Positions 53,017 to 62,835 of a stretch of 64,000 nt of DNA are shown here, in pieces. Position numbers and translations under genes: made by a program. Location of the stretch: assembly GCA_965198895.1 (NCBI GenBank), contig OZ240676.1:1798001-1862000 (forward strand). Reading direction: 5' to 3'. The notes below the pieces were generated by a model. It saw only the letters and a program-made list of their open reading frames with translations, did no database searches and was not told the DNA's origin. The first letter of the stretch is position 1, and every line of letters begins with the position of its first letter. The stretch comes from LMUY01 sp965198895. Its GTDB lineage: Bacteria; Pseudomonadota; Alphaproteobacteria; Acetobacterales; Acetobacteraceae.

Positions 53017-53343
53017 CTAAAGTGCGCCTTGCACCCAAGCCTTAAGCTGGCTTTTGGGCATGGCCCCCACTTTGGTGTCAGCTGGCTTGCCATTCTTGAA
53101 CATGATCAGGGTCGGAATGCCACGCACTGCATAGTTTGTCGGCGTCATCGGGTTCTCGTCGATGTTCACTTTGGCAATCTTGATCTTTCCCTTCATCTCC
53201 GCGGCGATCTCCTCAAGCGCCGGACCGATCATCTTGCACGGGCCACACCACTCGGCCCAGAAATCGACCAAAACAGGGCCTTCAGCATCCAGCACGTCAG
53301 TCTTGAAACTCGCGTCGCTGACGGCGACCGTGTTCTCGCTCAT
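53017..53343 (-). CDS. trxA: thioredoxin
   Basis: 108 aa. WAEWCGPCKMIGPAL active site and YAVRGIPTLIMFKNG cis-Pro loop. General cytoplasmic disulphide reductant. Its ATG overlaps the addA stop (53340-53343), and trxA after addA is a usual alphaproteobacterial order. Confidence 0.97.
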   Translation of the reverse strand: MSENTVAVSDASFKTDVLDAEGPVLVDFWAEWCGPCKMIGPALEEIAAEMKGKIKIAKVNIDENPMTPTNYAVRGIPTLIMFKNGKPADTKVGAMPKSQLKAWVQGAL

Positions 53344-56300
53344 GAAACATCTCCTGCGCTACCGCCCAAGAAGTGGGCGTTGTTAACCGGCGGATCAAGT
53401 TGGCCCGGTTCGTGCTCGTCCAGCATGCCATCGGGCAACACACTGACTGTGGCGGTACGCGTCCAAATCAGGCAGCAGCGGACCGGCCGGCCCGGGAACA
53501 CAGCCCGGAGTACCGCGCGATAGGCGGCCATCTGCCGCAGATAGAGCACGGGGGTGTCCCGAGCCGACCGGGGAGCGTCCCGATGCGTCTTGTAGTCTGC
53601 GACCAGCACCGCATCCGGCAGCACGGCCAGCCGATCAACGATGCCGGACACCACCGCCCCATTCACGTAGCCCGCCAAGGGTTGCTCCGCCCGCCCCTCC
53701 GGCCCGAATAACGCCGAAAGTTCGGGATCTTCAAGGATGGCAGCTACCTCGTCCGCAATCCCCGCCGGCGCGCCGGCCGCCGCGATGAAGGTGCGGATCG
53801 CGTCATGGCGTCCGTCCACAGGCAGCGATGGTGCGTGCTGTAGTAAGTGGTGGATGAGCGTGCCGCGCTCGGCTGCTCCCATCGCTTCGCCGAGTGGCGA
53901 GGCGGCTGGCGGAACCGGGCCGAGCCCCGCATCAGCAGGGCGGCTTGGGGCTATGGGGGCGGGACGGCTCGGTTCCACGGGAACGCTCGAGGGCAGCCAG
54001 TCCGGCGGTCCGCCGGCCCAGATTGGCAATTGCCCCGCTTCCGCATGCACCGCGGCAGCCCTGGAGGCCACTGGCGCAAGCTGCTCGGTCTGAAACGTCA
54101 ACACGGCTCCCTCCCACGCCTCTCCAACGGCGTCGAGTTGGGCTGACGTTGCTCCCAGGGTCTCCATACCATGGCGTACGGCCGCGTACCAGCTTCCTTC
54201 CGGCAAAGTGTGCCGAGTCTGCCAGCCGCACACGACCAGCCTGTCCTCGGCTCGGGTCAACGCCACATACAGAAGGCGGTTGTATTCCTCGAGCCGCGCC
54301 CGCCCGGCGTCCGCCCGGAGGCGGTCCACCGCTTCACAGCGAAGTTCCGAGCGAGGCGACCATAGTGGGCAGCCATCGCTCGTCCAGACGAGCCCTCCAC
54401 CATCCGGCGGCAGCGACGTCGTGTCCGGCAGGATCACTAAGGGCGCCTGCAGGCCTTTAGCGCCGTGCACCGTCATGACGCGCACCGTCCGCCCTGCCTC
54501 CTCCGCCTGCCGCTTCACCTCCGCCCCGGATTGGCGCAGCCAATGCACGAACGCCTGCAGCGACGGCGGGTGGGTACGAGCATGGGTGATCGCGGCACCC
54601 AGCAACTCGTCGATCGGCTCGGCAGCTTCCGGCCCGAGCCGTCCGAGCAACCGGGCGCGCGCGCCCAATGGTCCGAGCGCCTCCACCAACAGGGCGTGCG
54701 GCGTGATGTAGTCCACCCGCCGCAGCATCGCCTCGATGAAGGCAAGCGACCGCATCCAAGAAGGACGCTCTGGCGCACGGCTCCGCAGCGCAGACCACAG
54801 CGAGCCCTCGCGCCCGATCGCCAGCTGCATCAGGTCGTCGTCGCTGAGTTCGCCGAGCGGGCTGGTCAGCACGCACGCCAGCGACAGATCATCCTCCGGG
54901 AGTAGAAGAGTATCGCACAGCGCGAGCAGGTCCTGCACGGCGGGCTGCTCGGTCAGATAGAGCCGGTCCAACCCGGCGACCGGCACCCCCAGGCCTTTCA
55001 GCCGCCGGACAAGTGCACGCGCGAAATCGTCTCTCCGCCGCACCAGCACCAGCACGTCGCCAGCCTCGATCATCCGCCCCTGGCTGGGCAGCTCCACCTG
55101 ACCGATTTGCGCGGAGATCCAGTGCGCGAGGGACTCAGCCAGACGCTGCGGCGCCGTGGTCAGGCCGTGGTTGCGATCCGCCACCGCCCACGGCTCGAGG
55201 GCCACGTCCGACGGCAAGGGCACCAGCGGCCACAACTCGACCCGCCCCCCTTGACCGACTCGATGCACCTCGTGGCGCAGCATCTCGCCGGGCGCGACCA
55301 CGCCCGATGCTGCCGCGGTGTCGGCGAACACGGCGTCCACCAGCCCGAGAACCGCCGATGTGGACCGGAACGACACATCCAACTCTGTATCGCGAAACAC
55401 GCCCTCGGCGCCTCGGACGGCTGCGCGCATGCGCCCTCGCCAGAGATCGAAGCCGGCCGGGTCGGCACCCTGGAACGAGTAGATCGACTGCTTGCGGTCG
55501 CCCACCGCGAACACCGTCCGCGTGCCGTCACGCGCCGCGTCACCCGCAAAGAACTCGGCCGTCAGCGAACCGGCGATCGCCCATTGCTCGGCCGAGGTGT
55601 CCTGCACCTCGTCCAGCAGCAGGTGATCCAACCCGCCATCCAGCTTGAACAGCACCCAGGCCGTGCCCGGGTCGATCAGCAGTTCGCGAGTGCGGGTGAT
55701 CAGGTCGTTGTAGTCCAGCAGGCCGCCCCGTGTCTTGCGCTGTTCGAATCCGGCGAGCACGGGAGCTGCCAGGGTCAGCAATGCATCCGTGGCCGCAGCG
55801 ACCCGCAGCGCCCGGCGATCATCCTCCACCTTGGCCGCCCGCTGAGCCTCGGCAATGAAAACGGCGGCGAGCGACGGGTCAGACTTTGCCCATTTACTCT
55901 TGCAGAACCCGCCAGGCTCACGCGGTACGCCCCTTTTGGTCAGCAAGATGTCCAGCCATTCGTGCCAGTGCTCGGCGCGTAGTTCCGGCGACAGAGCGAG
56001 CCACTCGGACATCCGGTCTGCCAAGGCACGTTCCGTCGCCGAACCATTCGCCTCCAGTTGGATGATCGCGGCGCGCAAAGCATTGGCTGGCCATTCGACC
56101 CCCGCCTGCACCAGCGCGGCGTCATCGCCCGAGACGCCGGCCGCACGTTGCAACCGGGCGAGCCGCGCCGGCTGCGGCAGGGCCAGCAACGGCGATAGGG
56201 CAGCCGCGTGCGGGCGCAACTCGGCAACCAGCTTGCCAAAGCCGCTGTCGGAGACCAGGCCCGCTGTGGTCGCGAGGGCAGCCGGGTCGGCGGTGGCCAT

Positions 56301-56810
56301 CGCCTCCTCGCGCGCCGCCTGCAGTTCGGCGTGGCCGTCCGCCTCCTCGAGAAGGCGGAAATGTGGAGCGAGCGCTGCCTCGAGTGGGAACCGCCTGAGC
56401 AGGGACTGGCAGAAGGCGTGAATGGTACCGATCCGCATGCCGCCGGGCAGGTCCAGCACCTGGCCGAACAGCGCCCAAGCCCGCCGGACGACTTCGTCCG
56501 TCGGAGTGATCCCGCGCATCTTCAGTTCCTCGACCAGGGCATCGCGGTCGAGCGTCACCCAATCGCCGAGAGTCCGCTGAAGCCGCAGCGCCATTTCCGC
56601 CGCCGCTGCTTTTGTGAAGGTAAGGCATAGGATGCGCTCCGGCTTGGCCCCCTCCAACATCAAGCGCAACAGGCGGTCGATCAGCAGCTTGGTCTTGCCA
56701 GACCCGGCGGAGGCCGCGACGAAAGCGGACACCTTCGGGTCGGACGCCTCGCGCTGCCGGGCGGCCGCCCGGGCGGAGGCTTGTCCGGTGGGAAAGGCCG
56801 CGACGTTCAC
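53340..56810 (-). CDS. addA: double-strand break repair helicase-nuclease AddA
   Basis: 1156 aa UvrD-like helicase. Walker A VAASAGSGKTKLLIDRL, motif Ia LCLTFTKAAAAEMALRL, motif II LLLDEVQDTSAEQW, motif III AVGDRKQSIYSFQGAD, late helicase motif MTVHGAKGLQAPLVILPD, and C-terminal RecB-type nuclease with LVADYKTHRDAP (about 1085). With AddB resects double-strand ends for RecA. ATG overlaps the addB stop. Confidence 0.96.
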   Translation of the reverse strand: MNVAAFPTGQASARAAARQREASDPKVSAFVAASAGSGKTKLLIDRLLRLMLEGAKPERILCLTFTKAAAAEMALRLQRTLGDWVTLDRDALVEELKMRGITPTDEVVRRAWALFGQVLDLPGGMRIGTIHAFCQSLLRRFPLEAALAPHFRLLEEADGHAELQAAREEAMATADPAALATTAGLVSDSGFGKLVAELRPHAAALSPLLALPQPARLARLQRAAGVSGDDAALVQAGVEWPANALRAAIIQLEANGSATERALADRMSEWLALSPELRAEHWHEWLDILLTKRGVPREPGGFCKSKWAKSDPSLAAVFIAEAQRAAKVEDDRRALRVAAATDALLTLAAPVLAGFEQRKTRGGLLDYNDLITRTRELLIDPGTAWVLFKLDGGLDHLLLDEVQDTSAEQWAIAGSLTAEFFAGDAARDGTRTVFAVGDRKQSIYSFQGADPAGFDLWRGRMRAAVRGAEGVFRDTELDVSFRSTSAVLGLVDAVFADTAAASGVVAPGEMLRHEVHRVGQGGRVELWPLVPLPSDVALEPWAVADRNHGLTTAPQRLAESLAHWISAQIGQVELPSQGRMIEAGDVLVLVRRRDDFARALVRRLKGLGVPVAGLDRLYLTEQPAVQDLLALCDTLLLPEDDLSLACVLTSPLGELSDDDLMQLAIGREGSLWSALRSRAPERPSWMRSLAFIEAMLRRVDYITPHALLVEALGPLGARARLLGRLGPEAAEPIDELLGAAITHARTHPPSLQAFVHWLRQSGAEVKRQAEEAGRTVRVMTVHGAKGLQAPLVILPDTTSLPPDGGGLVWTSDGCPLWSPRSELRCEAVDRLRADAGRARLEEYNRLLYVALTRAEDRLVVCGWQTRHTLPEGSWYAAVRHGMETLGATSAQLDAVGEAWEGAVLTFQTEQLAPVASRAAAVHAEAGQLPIWAGGPPDWLPSSVPVEPSRPAPIAPSRPADAGLGPVPPAASPLGEAMGAAERGTLIHHLLQHAPSLPVDGRHDAIRTFIAAAGAPAGIADEVAAILEDPELSALFGPEGRAEQPLAGYVNGAVVSGIVDRLAVLPDAVLVADYKTHRDAPRSARDTPVLYLRQMAAYRAVLRAVFPGRPVRCCLIWTRTATVSVLPDGMLDEHEPGQLDPPVNNAHFLGGSAGDVS

Positions 56811-59740
56811 TCGCCTTCATCCAGCGCTGCCCACTCGGCTACACGAGCCAATTGGGTGTAGTCGGAGAAGCGCGGCGCCTGCCCGGGATGCGGCTGTGAC
56901 AGATACGGCCGGTCCGGGTCGTCGAACGCCGCGACCAGGGCCGCGATCTTTGCGCGGGCGGTCGCCACCGTCTCGTCGATCTTGGTCGCGTCGCCCCGGA
57001 AAAGCGTGGTGACCTCGCCCGGCACGAATCCGCCGGTCAGGTGCCAATAGGTCAGTTCAGAAGCCGGGCCGGCGATGTCCGGCCCGAATGCGCCGTCGGC
57101 CGCCATCGCTGCCTCCAGCGGCAATTGCGGTGCGAGCCCGGCCGCCACGTCCTTAGCCGAGGGTGGCATGCCGGTCTTGTAGTCCAGAATGGCGATGCTG
57201 TCGTCGAGGCGCCGCTCGATCCGGTCAGCCCGACCGACCAGCGTGAAGGGCAGCGCGGCCGGAACCTGCCACGTGCCGTCCTTCTCCGACGCGATGTGCG
57301 CCAACCCCGACCCGAGCCGCCGGTCCCGCTCCGCACCCGCCAACCAGGCGGCGATCCGGCGCAGGCGAGGGCGCCACCAAGCCGCGAGCGCTGGGCGCAG
57401 GTCCTGGGCTTCCAGCGCCGCATCCATAGCAGCGACCAGCCGTTCCTCCGCGTCAGGCGGAAAGCGGGTGCCGATGTCGCGCAGGAAAGCGTGCACGGCA
57501 GCGTGCACCACGGATCCGTAATCCGCGGCATCCGCCGGCTCCTCCAGCAGCCGAAGCGCCTTCAGCCCCAACACGTGGCGGGCGTAGATGGCGTAGGGAT
57601 CACGCAACCAAGTCTCGATTTCGGTCACGCGCAGCCGACGTGGACGCGCGGCCAACGGCGGGCGCGGCGAGGGTGGAGCACGACGGGGCGGTGATGCGGC
57701 CGGATGGTCCAGCGCACGGGCCCAAAGTGCGGCCGGGTGCTCCGGCAGCGCCTGCCCGGCACCTCGCAACATGGCCTTCAGCCGCTCCAACCAACGGGCG
57801 GGCACGGCGGGCGCACCGTCCCGCCGCAGCGAACAGGACAGCACCACATCGGGCGCCGCGCAGGCCGTCATGACCCAGTCGTGCGCCATTTGCCCCACCG
57901 CTTCCTCGGGCGACGGCAGCCCAGCGGCGGCGCGCATCGGGCGGCTCATCCACGGCCCCGGATCGGAGGCGGCCGGCCAGGCGCCCTCGGCCAAGCCCCC
58001 CAATACGATCATATCGGCCCGCTGCAGACGCGCCTCGAGCAAACCCCAGATGAAAACGCGAGGATGCTCGACCCCGCCCCTGCCCCGCAGCGCCCGGCGG
58101 CTACGCACCACGGCACCGGCCAAGCCCGCATCCAGCAAACCCGGCAGTGTCACGGGCGATTGCGCCGGCAGCACCGCCAGGGCCGGCAGCAATTCGCCGA
58201 GCAGCCCCGCCAGCGCCTGCCCGTCCTCACCGGACCAGAGCCGGTGGGCGCCCCGCTCGTCCGGTGTGGCTGCGAGTGCCTCGGCCGACGCGATAAGGGC
58301 AGTCAATGCTTCAGCCGGCCTAGCCTCGGGCTGGCTGGCGACGTCAAGAATTGGGCGCAGGCAGGTTTCAAGGCGATCGATGAACTCGCGACCCGGCGCG
58401 CTGTTGGTAACCTGGCGCACACCGGCCATCCCGGCCTTCGGCGCCGGACCGCGCAAGCCCTCCCGCTCCAGCCAGCGTGCGGCGCTGCGGCAGCGGGCGG
58501 GAGTTAGGCCGGCGGCGGCTAGCGGGTGCTTCAACAACGCCAGTAGCGGAACCGGACGCAACCCGTCGGCAACCGCTTCCGCCAGCAGCCGAAGGAAGAC
58601 CGCTGCCGGCGTGCTCGCGAGCGGCTCGCCCGCGCTGTCGTCGGCGACAATGCCGAACCGGCCAAGCTCGACCGCCACACGGCCGGCCAGATCCCGGTCC
58701 GGCGTCACCAGCGCGGCCCGCTTGTCTGGTGACTCGATCGCGCCCCGCAAGATGAGCGCGATCGCCAGCGCTTCCTCCTGCTGGTCGGCAGCGGTCAGCC
58801 GCGACAGGCCAGCGGTGTCGATCGGCCACGGCTCCCGCCACTTTCCCAGCGAGACCGCCGGTAGCAGCGCCCGGTTCAGCAACACAGTTCGTCCCGCCGC
58901 AACCGCGGCGGGAGCATCAGCCTGGAGAACGTCGCCCCGCGTCGCGCCGAGCCGGATCAGCAAGCGGCGCAGGCCCGATTGGGGATGGCTGTCCTCCAGC
59001 GCCTCCCAGCCGTCCTCCGCCAGATGGAGATCGAGCCCCGGCAGCACCACCCGCCCGTTCGGCAGCCCTGCCACGACCCGCAGCAGGCGTGCCACGGCCG
59101 GAATGCCGCCCGTTGAACCGGCGGCCAGAACCTTCAAGCGCGGCGCGTCCGTGCTCCAGGCCTTCGTCTGGGCGTCGAGCAGCGCTACTTGTCGAGCCGC
59201 CGGGTTCATCAGGCCGTTATCGGCCAGCCACTCCGGCCACGCACCCGTGACGATGCGCAGGAAATCGAGCGTGATTCCCCAATGCGTCGCATAATCCTCG
59301 GCGACCAAGGTGGGCAGCACGGTAGCTAGGTCGACCTCGGCGCGCTCCGCCTCGTCCATCAAGGAGGCAAGTTCCACGGCCAGCGGCCAGGCCTGGTCCG
59401 CCGTCACGGGCGCGCCGAACCGTCCGTCCAGCGCCATGACCAGCCGGGTCAGCTGCGCCAGCCGCAGCGGCGCTGCGACGGCAGGTGGCAGGGCGAGGCT
59501 GCCGGCTAGGGCAAGCGGCGCCTCGTCCAACGCGCCGAACGCGGTTATGCGGGGCAGCAACAGCGGGCGGCCATCTGTTTGGGCGAGGAACGCCTCCACA
59601 AGGGCCCGCGCGGCGCGGCGGGTGGGCAGTAGGATCAGACCATCGGCCACCGCGAGCGGATCGTCGCCCGCCTGCCGCAACCACTCGGACGCCAGGGTGT
59701 CCAGGAAGGCTGCGTGCGGAGCGATGGTCTCGAGCTTCAC
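56807..59740 (-). CDS. addB: double-strand break repair protein AddB
   Basis: 977 aa from GTG 59740, which overlaps the murU stop as GTGA. N-terminal inactive-helicase-like domain (LILLPTRRAARALVEAFL), middle GGLAEGAWPA, C-terminal nuclease with SIAILDYKTGMPPSAKD. The alphaproteobacterial AddB form lacks an obvious iron-sulfur Cys set. An upstream extension to 59818 reads as murU in a wrong frame. Confidence 0.94.
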   Translation of the reverse strand: MKLETIAPHAAFLDTLASEWLRQAGDDPLAVADGLILLPTRRAARALVEAFLAQTDGRPLLLPRITAFGALDEAPLALAGSLALPPAVAAPLRLAQLTRLVMALDGRFGAPVTADQAWPLAVELASLMDEAERAEVDLATVLPTLVAEDYATHWGITLDFLRIVTGAWPEWLADNGLMNPAARQVALLDAQTKAWSTDAPRLKVLAAGSTGGIPAVARLLRVVAGLPNGRVVLPGLDLHLAEDGWEALEDSHPQSGLRRLLIRLGATRGDVLQADAPAAVAAGRTVLLNRALLPAVSLGKWREPWPIDTAGLSRLTAADQQEEALAIALILRGAIESPDKRAALVTPDRDLAGRVAVELGRFGIVADDSAGEPLASTPAAVFLRLLAEAVADGLRPVPLLALLKHPLAAAGLTPARCRSAARWLEREGLRGPAPKAGMAGVRQVTNSAPGREFIDRLETCLRPILDVASQPEARPAEALTALIASAEALAATPDERGAHRLWSGEDGQALAGLLGELLPALAVLPAQSPVTLPGLLDAGLAGAVVRSRRALRGRGGVEHPRVFIWGLLEARLQRADMIVLGGLAEGAWPAASDPGPWMSRPMRAAAGLPSPEEAVGQMAHDWVMTACAAPDVVLSCSLRRDGAPAVPARWLERLKAMLRGAGQALPEHPAALWARALDHPAASPPRRAPPSPRPPLAARPRRLRVTEIETWLRDPYAIYARHVLGLKALRLLEEPADAADYGSVVHAAVHAFLRDIGTRFPPDAEERLVAAMDAALEAQDLRPALAAWWRPRLRRIAAWLAGAERDRRLGSGLAHIASEKDGTWQVPAALPFTLVGRADRIERRLDDSIAILDYKTGMPPSAKDVAAGLAPQLPLEAAMAADGAFGPDIAGPASELTYWHLTGGFVPGEVTTLFRGDATKIDETVATARAKIAALVAAFDDPDRPYLSQPHPGQAPRFSDYTQLARVAEWAALDEGE

Positions 59741-60468
59741 CGTGTCTCGCCGGTCTCGTTCGCGTGCAGCGCCACCTCCGCGTCCGACAGGTCCTGGGGG
59801 CGAGACAGGTGGAACCATAGCCCATCATGCACGACCGCCCGGAGTCGGCCGGCAGCGATTGCCCGGTCCCAAAGCGTGTTTGCGCTAAAGGGCGGCGGCG
59901 GCGGATCAGCAAATAGCGCCGGCGTGGCGAGTTGGACGCCAGCGAACAGGTACGGTGCCACCTCACGCTCCCGCCGCCGGCGCAGCTTGCCCCAGGGATC
60001 GAGCGAAAAATCGCCGCGACCTGCCTCGCCCTGGACCTGGAACGTGCGGTGGACCAGCAACACCCCATCCATCTCGGCCGAGTCGAAGGTCTCGGCCATG
60101 CGCTCGAGCGTGGGCGCCGGGCCATCTACCCAGAAGCTATCGCCGTTCACCACGAAGAATGGCGCCGGGTCGAGCGCGCCGGCAGCGAGCGCTGCGGCAA
60201 CCGCACCGCCCGTGTCGAGCAGCGTCTGCTCCGGCTGCAGCACGATCGCCGGCCCGCCTCGCCGGCGATTGAGGTGGCGTTGCACCAACTCCGCATGCCA
60301 GTGGGTATTGACGACTGCCCGAGTGACGCCAGCGGCCTGCAGCCGGTCCAGCGCATGGTCGAGTAGCGTGCGGCCGCCGAGAGGCAGCAGCGGTTTGGCC
60401 GTGCGTTCGGTCAGCGGGCGCATGCGGCTGCCGAATCCCGCCGCCAGCAGCATGGCCTGGTGGATCAC
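59737..60468 (-). CDS. murU: MurU-like nucleotidyltransferase (N-acetylmuramate-1-phosphate uridylyltransferase)
   Basis: 243 aa. LAAGFGSRMRPLTERTAKPLLPLGG is the complete nucleotidyltransferase signature; FVVNGDSFWVDG holds the metal Asp; VNTHWHAELVQRHL is MurU-like. In peptidoglycan recycling MurU makes UDP-MurNAc from MurNAc-1-phosphate made by AmgK. Here GTG 60468 overlaps the tsaE stop (GTGA), leaving no room for amgK, so substrate supply is open. Confidence 0.87.
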   Translation of the reverse strand: MIHQAMLLAAGFGSRMRPLTERTAKPLLPLGGRTLLDHALDRLQAAGVTRAVVNTHWHAELVQRHLNRRRGGPAIVLQPEQTLLDTGGAVAAALAAGALDPAPFFVVNGDSFWVDGPAPTLERMAETFDSAEMDGVLLVHRTFQVQGEAGRGDFSLDPWGKLRRRREREVAPYLFAGVQLATPALFADPPPPPFSANTLWDRAIAAGRLRAVVHDGLWFHLSRPQDLSDAEVALHANETGETR

Positions 60469-60917
60469 GGGAAGCGGCCGGCCCGGTCGCTGATCACGGC
60501 GGCCCGCGCATCGCCGTCGGCCTGCGAGAGCGTGATCGCGAGCGCGTCGCGAGGTCGGAGCGCGCCCAGCCGGTCGGGCCATTCGACGACGACGATGCCT
60601 TGCCGCGCCTCGTCCCAGCCCAACTCCACCACGCCGCCGGGGCCGTCGAGGCGCCAAAGGTCAAAGTGGCTGAGCCGGCCAACCGGGGTGTCGTATTCCT
60701 GCACCAGAGTATAGGACGGGCTGGGCACCTCCAGCGCCGGCTGGCCGGTGGCGCTGCGAATCAGGGCGCGGGCCAGCGCCGATTTGCCAGCCCCCAACGG
60801 CCCTTCCAGCAGCACGGCGTCTCCGGGGCGAAGGCCGGCCGCGATCCGCTGGCCGAGCGCCTCGGTCGCGGCAAGATCCGGGAGGTGCAGTCTCAACGCA
60901 GCGTCGGTGACGAACAT
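60465..60917 (-). CDS. tsaE: tRNA threonylcarbamoyladenosine biosynthesis ATPase TsaE
   Basis: 150 aa. P-loop EGPLGAGKSALARALI, SPSYTLVQEYDTPVGRLSHFDLWRL and VVEWPDRL are the TsaE core. Supports t6A formation with TsaB and TsaD. ATG 60917 (MFVTDAALRL) fits the family; longer frame to 61022 is Arg-rich. Heads the tsaE-murU-addB-addA-trxA run of overlapping genes. Confidence 0.94.
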   Translation of the reverse strand: MFVTDAALRLHLPDLAATEALGQRIAAGLRPGDAVLLEGPLGAGKSALARALIRSATGQPALEVPSPSYTLVQEYDTPVGRLSHFDLWRLDGPGGVVELGWDEARQGIVVVEWPDRLGALRPRDALAITLSQADGDARAAVISDRAGRFP

Positions 60918-61008
60918 AGGATGGGGTTTACCCGGCCTGCGACGGCCTCGCCAGGGTGGGATGAGCGTGACGCTTGCGTGTCTGCCAAGCGGCGCTAGGT
61001 TCCGCCGC

Positions 61009-62022
61009 ATGAGCGATGTCATCGAGACGGATGTGGCGATCGTGGGCGCGGGGCCAGTCGGGCTGTTCGCCGCGTTCGAGTGCGGAATGCTGAAGCTGCG
61101 GTCGGTGCTGGTTGACGCGCTGCCCGAAGTGGGCGGCCAGTGTTCGGCACTGTATCCGGAGAAGCCGATCTACGACATTCCCGCGCATCCCGCGATTGCG
61201 GCCGGGACCCTGATCGCGCAGTTGGAGGAGCAGATCGCGCCCTTTGCTACTCCGCGCCTGCTGGGCCGCCGGGTCGAGCGGCTAGACGGACAGAGCGGCG
61301 CTTTCCGGCTGCACACCGACCGGGGTGACGAGATCCACGCCAAGGCCGTCCTGCTCGCCGCCGGTGCCGGAGCGTTCGGCCCCAACCGACCGCCGCTGGA
61401 GCGCCTGGATGCGTTCGAGGCGACCGGCGCGGTGCAATACCTGGTCCGCCGTCGCGACGATTTCACCGGCAAGCGCGTGGTGATCGCAGGAGGCGGGGAC
61501 AGCGCGGTCGACTGGGCGCTGTCGCTGAAGGATATCGCGGCCAAGGTCTACGTCATCCATCGCCGCCCGAAATTCCGCGCGGCGCCGGAGACGGCCGGCC
61601 AATTGGATGCCGCCGCCGCCCGGGGCGAGGTCGAACTTGTCATCCCGTATCAGCTGCACGCCCTGCATGGCGACGGAGGCGCGCTGACAGGCGTCGAAGT
61701 TGCCCATTTGGACGGCTCGACCCGCGTGCTCGCGGCCGACCGGCTGCTGCCGTTCTTCGGTCTGTCCATGGATCTGGGGCCAATTGCCGGCTGGGGCCTC
61801 GATCTGGAGCGCCACCATGTCCAAATAGCTCCTTCGACGTGCCAGACCAGCGTGCCCGGGGTTTTCGCGATCGGCGATGTCGTGACCTACCCCGGCAAGC
61901 TGAAGCTGATCCTGCAGGGGTTCAGCGAGGCCGCCGTCGCTGCCCATGCGATCCACCCGATCGTGCATCCCGGCGAGGCGCTACACTTCGAATATTCCAC
62001 CAGCAAGGGCGTGCCGGCTTGA
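61009..62022 (+). CDS. ferredoxin/flavodoxin-NADP reductase (thioredoxin reductase-like type)
   Basis: 337 aa. FAD motif VAIVGAGPVGLFAAFECGML, LPEVGGQCSALYPEKPIYDIPA, NADP motif VVIAGGGDSAVDWAL, and VFAIGDVVTYPGKLKLILQGFSEA. It lacks the CxxC of thioredoxin reductases, and the GQCSALYPEK motif marks the ferredoxin-NADP reductase 2 (YumC-like) class. ATG 61009; the frame is open earlier on the antisense of tsaE. Good ATG spacing but weak ribosome site. Confidence 0.92.
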   Translation: MSDVIETDVAIVGAGPVGLFAAFECGMLKLRSVLVDALPEVGGQCSALYPEKPIYDIPAHPAIAAGTLIAQLEEQIAPFATPRLLGRRVERLDGQSGAFRLHTDRGDEIHAKAVLLAAGAGAFGPNRPPLERLDAFEATGAVQYLVRRRDDFTGKRVVIAGGGDSAVDWALSLKDIAAKVYVIHRRPKFRAAPETAGQLDAAAARGEVELVIPYQLHALHGDGGALTGVEVAHLDGSTRVLAADRLLPFFGLSMDLGPIAGWGLDLERHHVQIAPSTCQTSVPGVFAIGDVVTYPGKLKLILQGFSEAAVAAHAIHPIVHPGEALHFEYSTSKGVPA

Positions 62023-62083
62023 CCCGGTGAAAACTCCGATATCCGCACCTATGTTCACGCCAACCGGCCTTCCAGGAGACAGC

Positions 62084-62737
62084 ATGTACCGACTCGATGA
62101 CGAGCCCGAGACACCCGACAGCCCCGACGTTCCGGAGCCGATGGGTCCCGATCCCAAGGAGCCGGGCGATAACCGCACGCTGAGCTCCCCGATTAACGAG
62201 CTGGAAAGCCGCCTGCTCAAGCAGCGAAAGGTGCTGATTTTCGGAGCGATCAACGACAAGGTGGCTCGCGACGTCACTGGTCGCCTCCTGGCGCTGGTCA
62301 GTGAGGGCAGCGAGCCGATTGACGTGTACATCAACTCGCCCGGCGGCCATGTCGAGAGCGGTGATACGATCCACGACATGATTCGCTTCGTCGGTAGCGA
62401 GGTCACGGTGCGTGTAGTCGGCACGGGCTGGGTGGCGAGCGCCGGGGCGCTGATTTATCTTGCCGGCAAGAAGGAAAACCGGGTGTGTCTGCCGAACACC
62501 CGCTTCCTGCTGCACCAGCCGATGGGCGGCGTGCGCGGCCCTGCGACCGACATCGACATCGAGGCGCGCGAGATCATCAAGATGCGCGAGCGGATCAACC
62601 GCATCATCGCCCACGAGACCGGCCAGACATACGAGAAGGTTTCGACCGACACCGACCGCAACTACTGGATGGGTGCCGAAGAAGCGATCACCTATGGACT
62701 GGTCAGCCGCGTCGTGACGACCGCAAGCGAACTGTAG
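62084..62737 (+). CDS. ClpP-like serine protease (Clp protease proteolytic subunit family)
   Basis: 217 aa. Catalytic triad visible: Ser119 in GTGWVASAGALIY, His144 in FLLHQPMGG, Asp191 in DTDRNYWM. VYINSPGGHVESGDTIHDMI is the ClpP handle. The acidic N-terminal 30 residues (DDEPETPDSPDVPEP) differ from housekeeping ClpP and no clpX follows, so this is an extra ClpP-type paralogue (about 55% of core residues look canonical by eye). AGGAGA precedes ATG 62084. Confidence 0.88.
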   Translation: MYRLDDEPETPDSPDVPEPMGPDPKEPGDNRTLSSPINELESRLLKQRKVLIFGAINDKVARDVTGRLLALVSEGSEPIDVYINSPGGHVESGDTIHDMIRFVGSEVTVRVVGTGWVASAGALIYLAGKKENRVCLPNTRFLLHQPMGGVRGPATDIDIEAREIIKMRERINRIIAHETGQTYEKVSTDTDRNYWMGAEEAITYGLVSRVVTTASEL

Positions 62738-62751
62738 GGAAAGAAGAGACT

Positions 62752-62774
62752 CCCCCTCCCCTTGTGGGAGGGGG
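62752..62774. terminator. hairpin downstream of the clpP-like gene
   Basis: CCCCCTCCC (62752-62760) and GGGAGGGGG (62766-62774) form a perfect 9-bp GC stem with a 5-nt loop, 14 bp after the stop. No U run follows, so it could be a terminator or part of a dispersed palindromic repeat. Confidence 0.6.
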
Positions 62775-62835
62775 TTGAAGGAGGGCTGGCGATACCCCGG
62801 CAATTGGTCCGTTGGGCGGCTTACCCCTTATCCCG

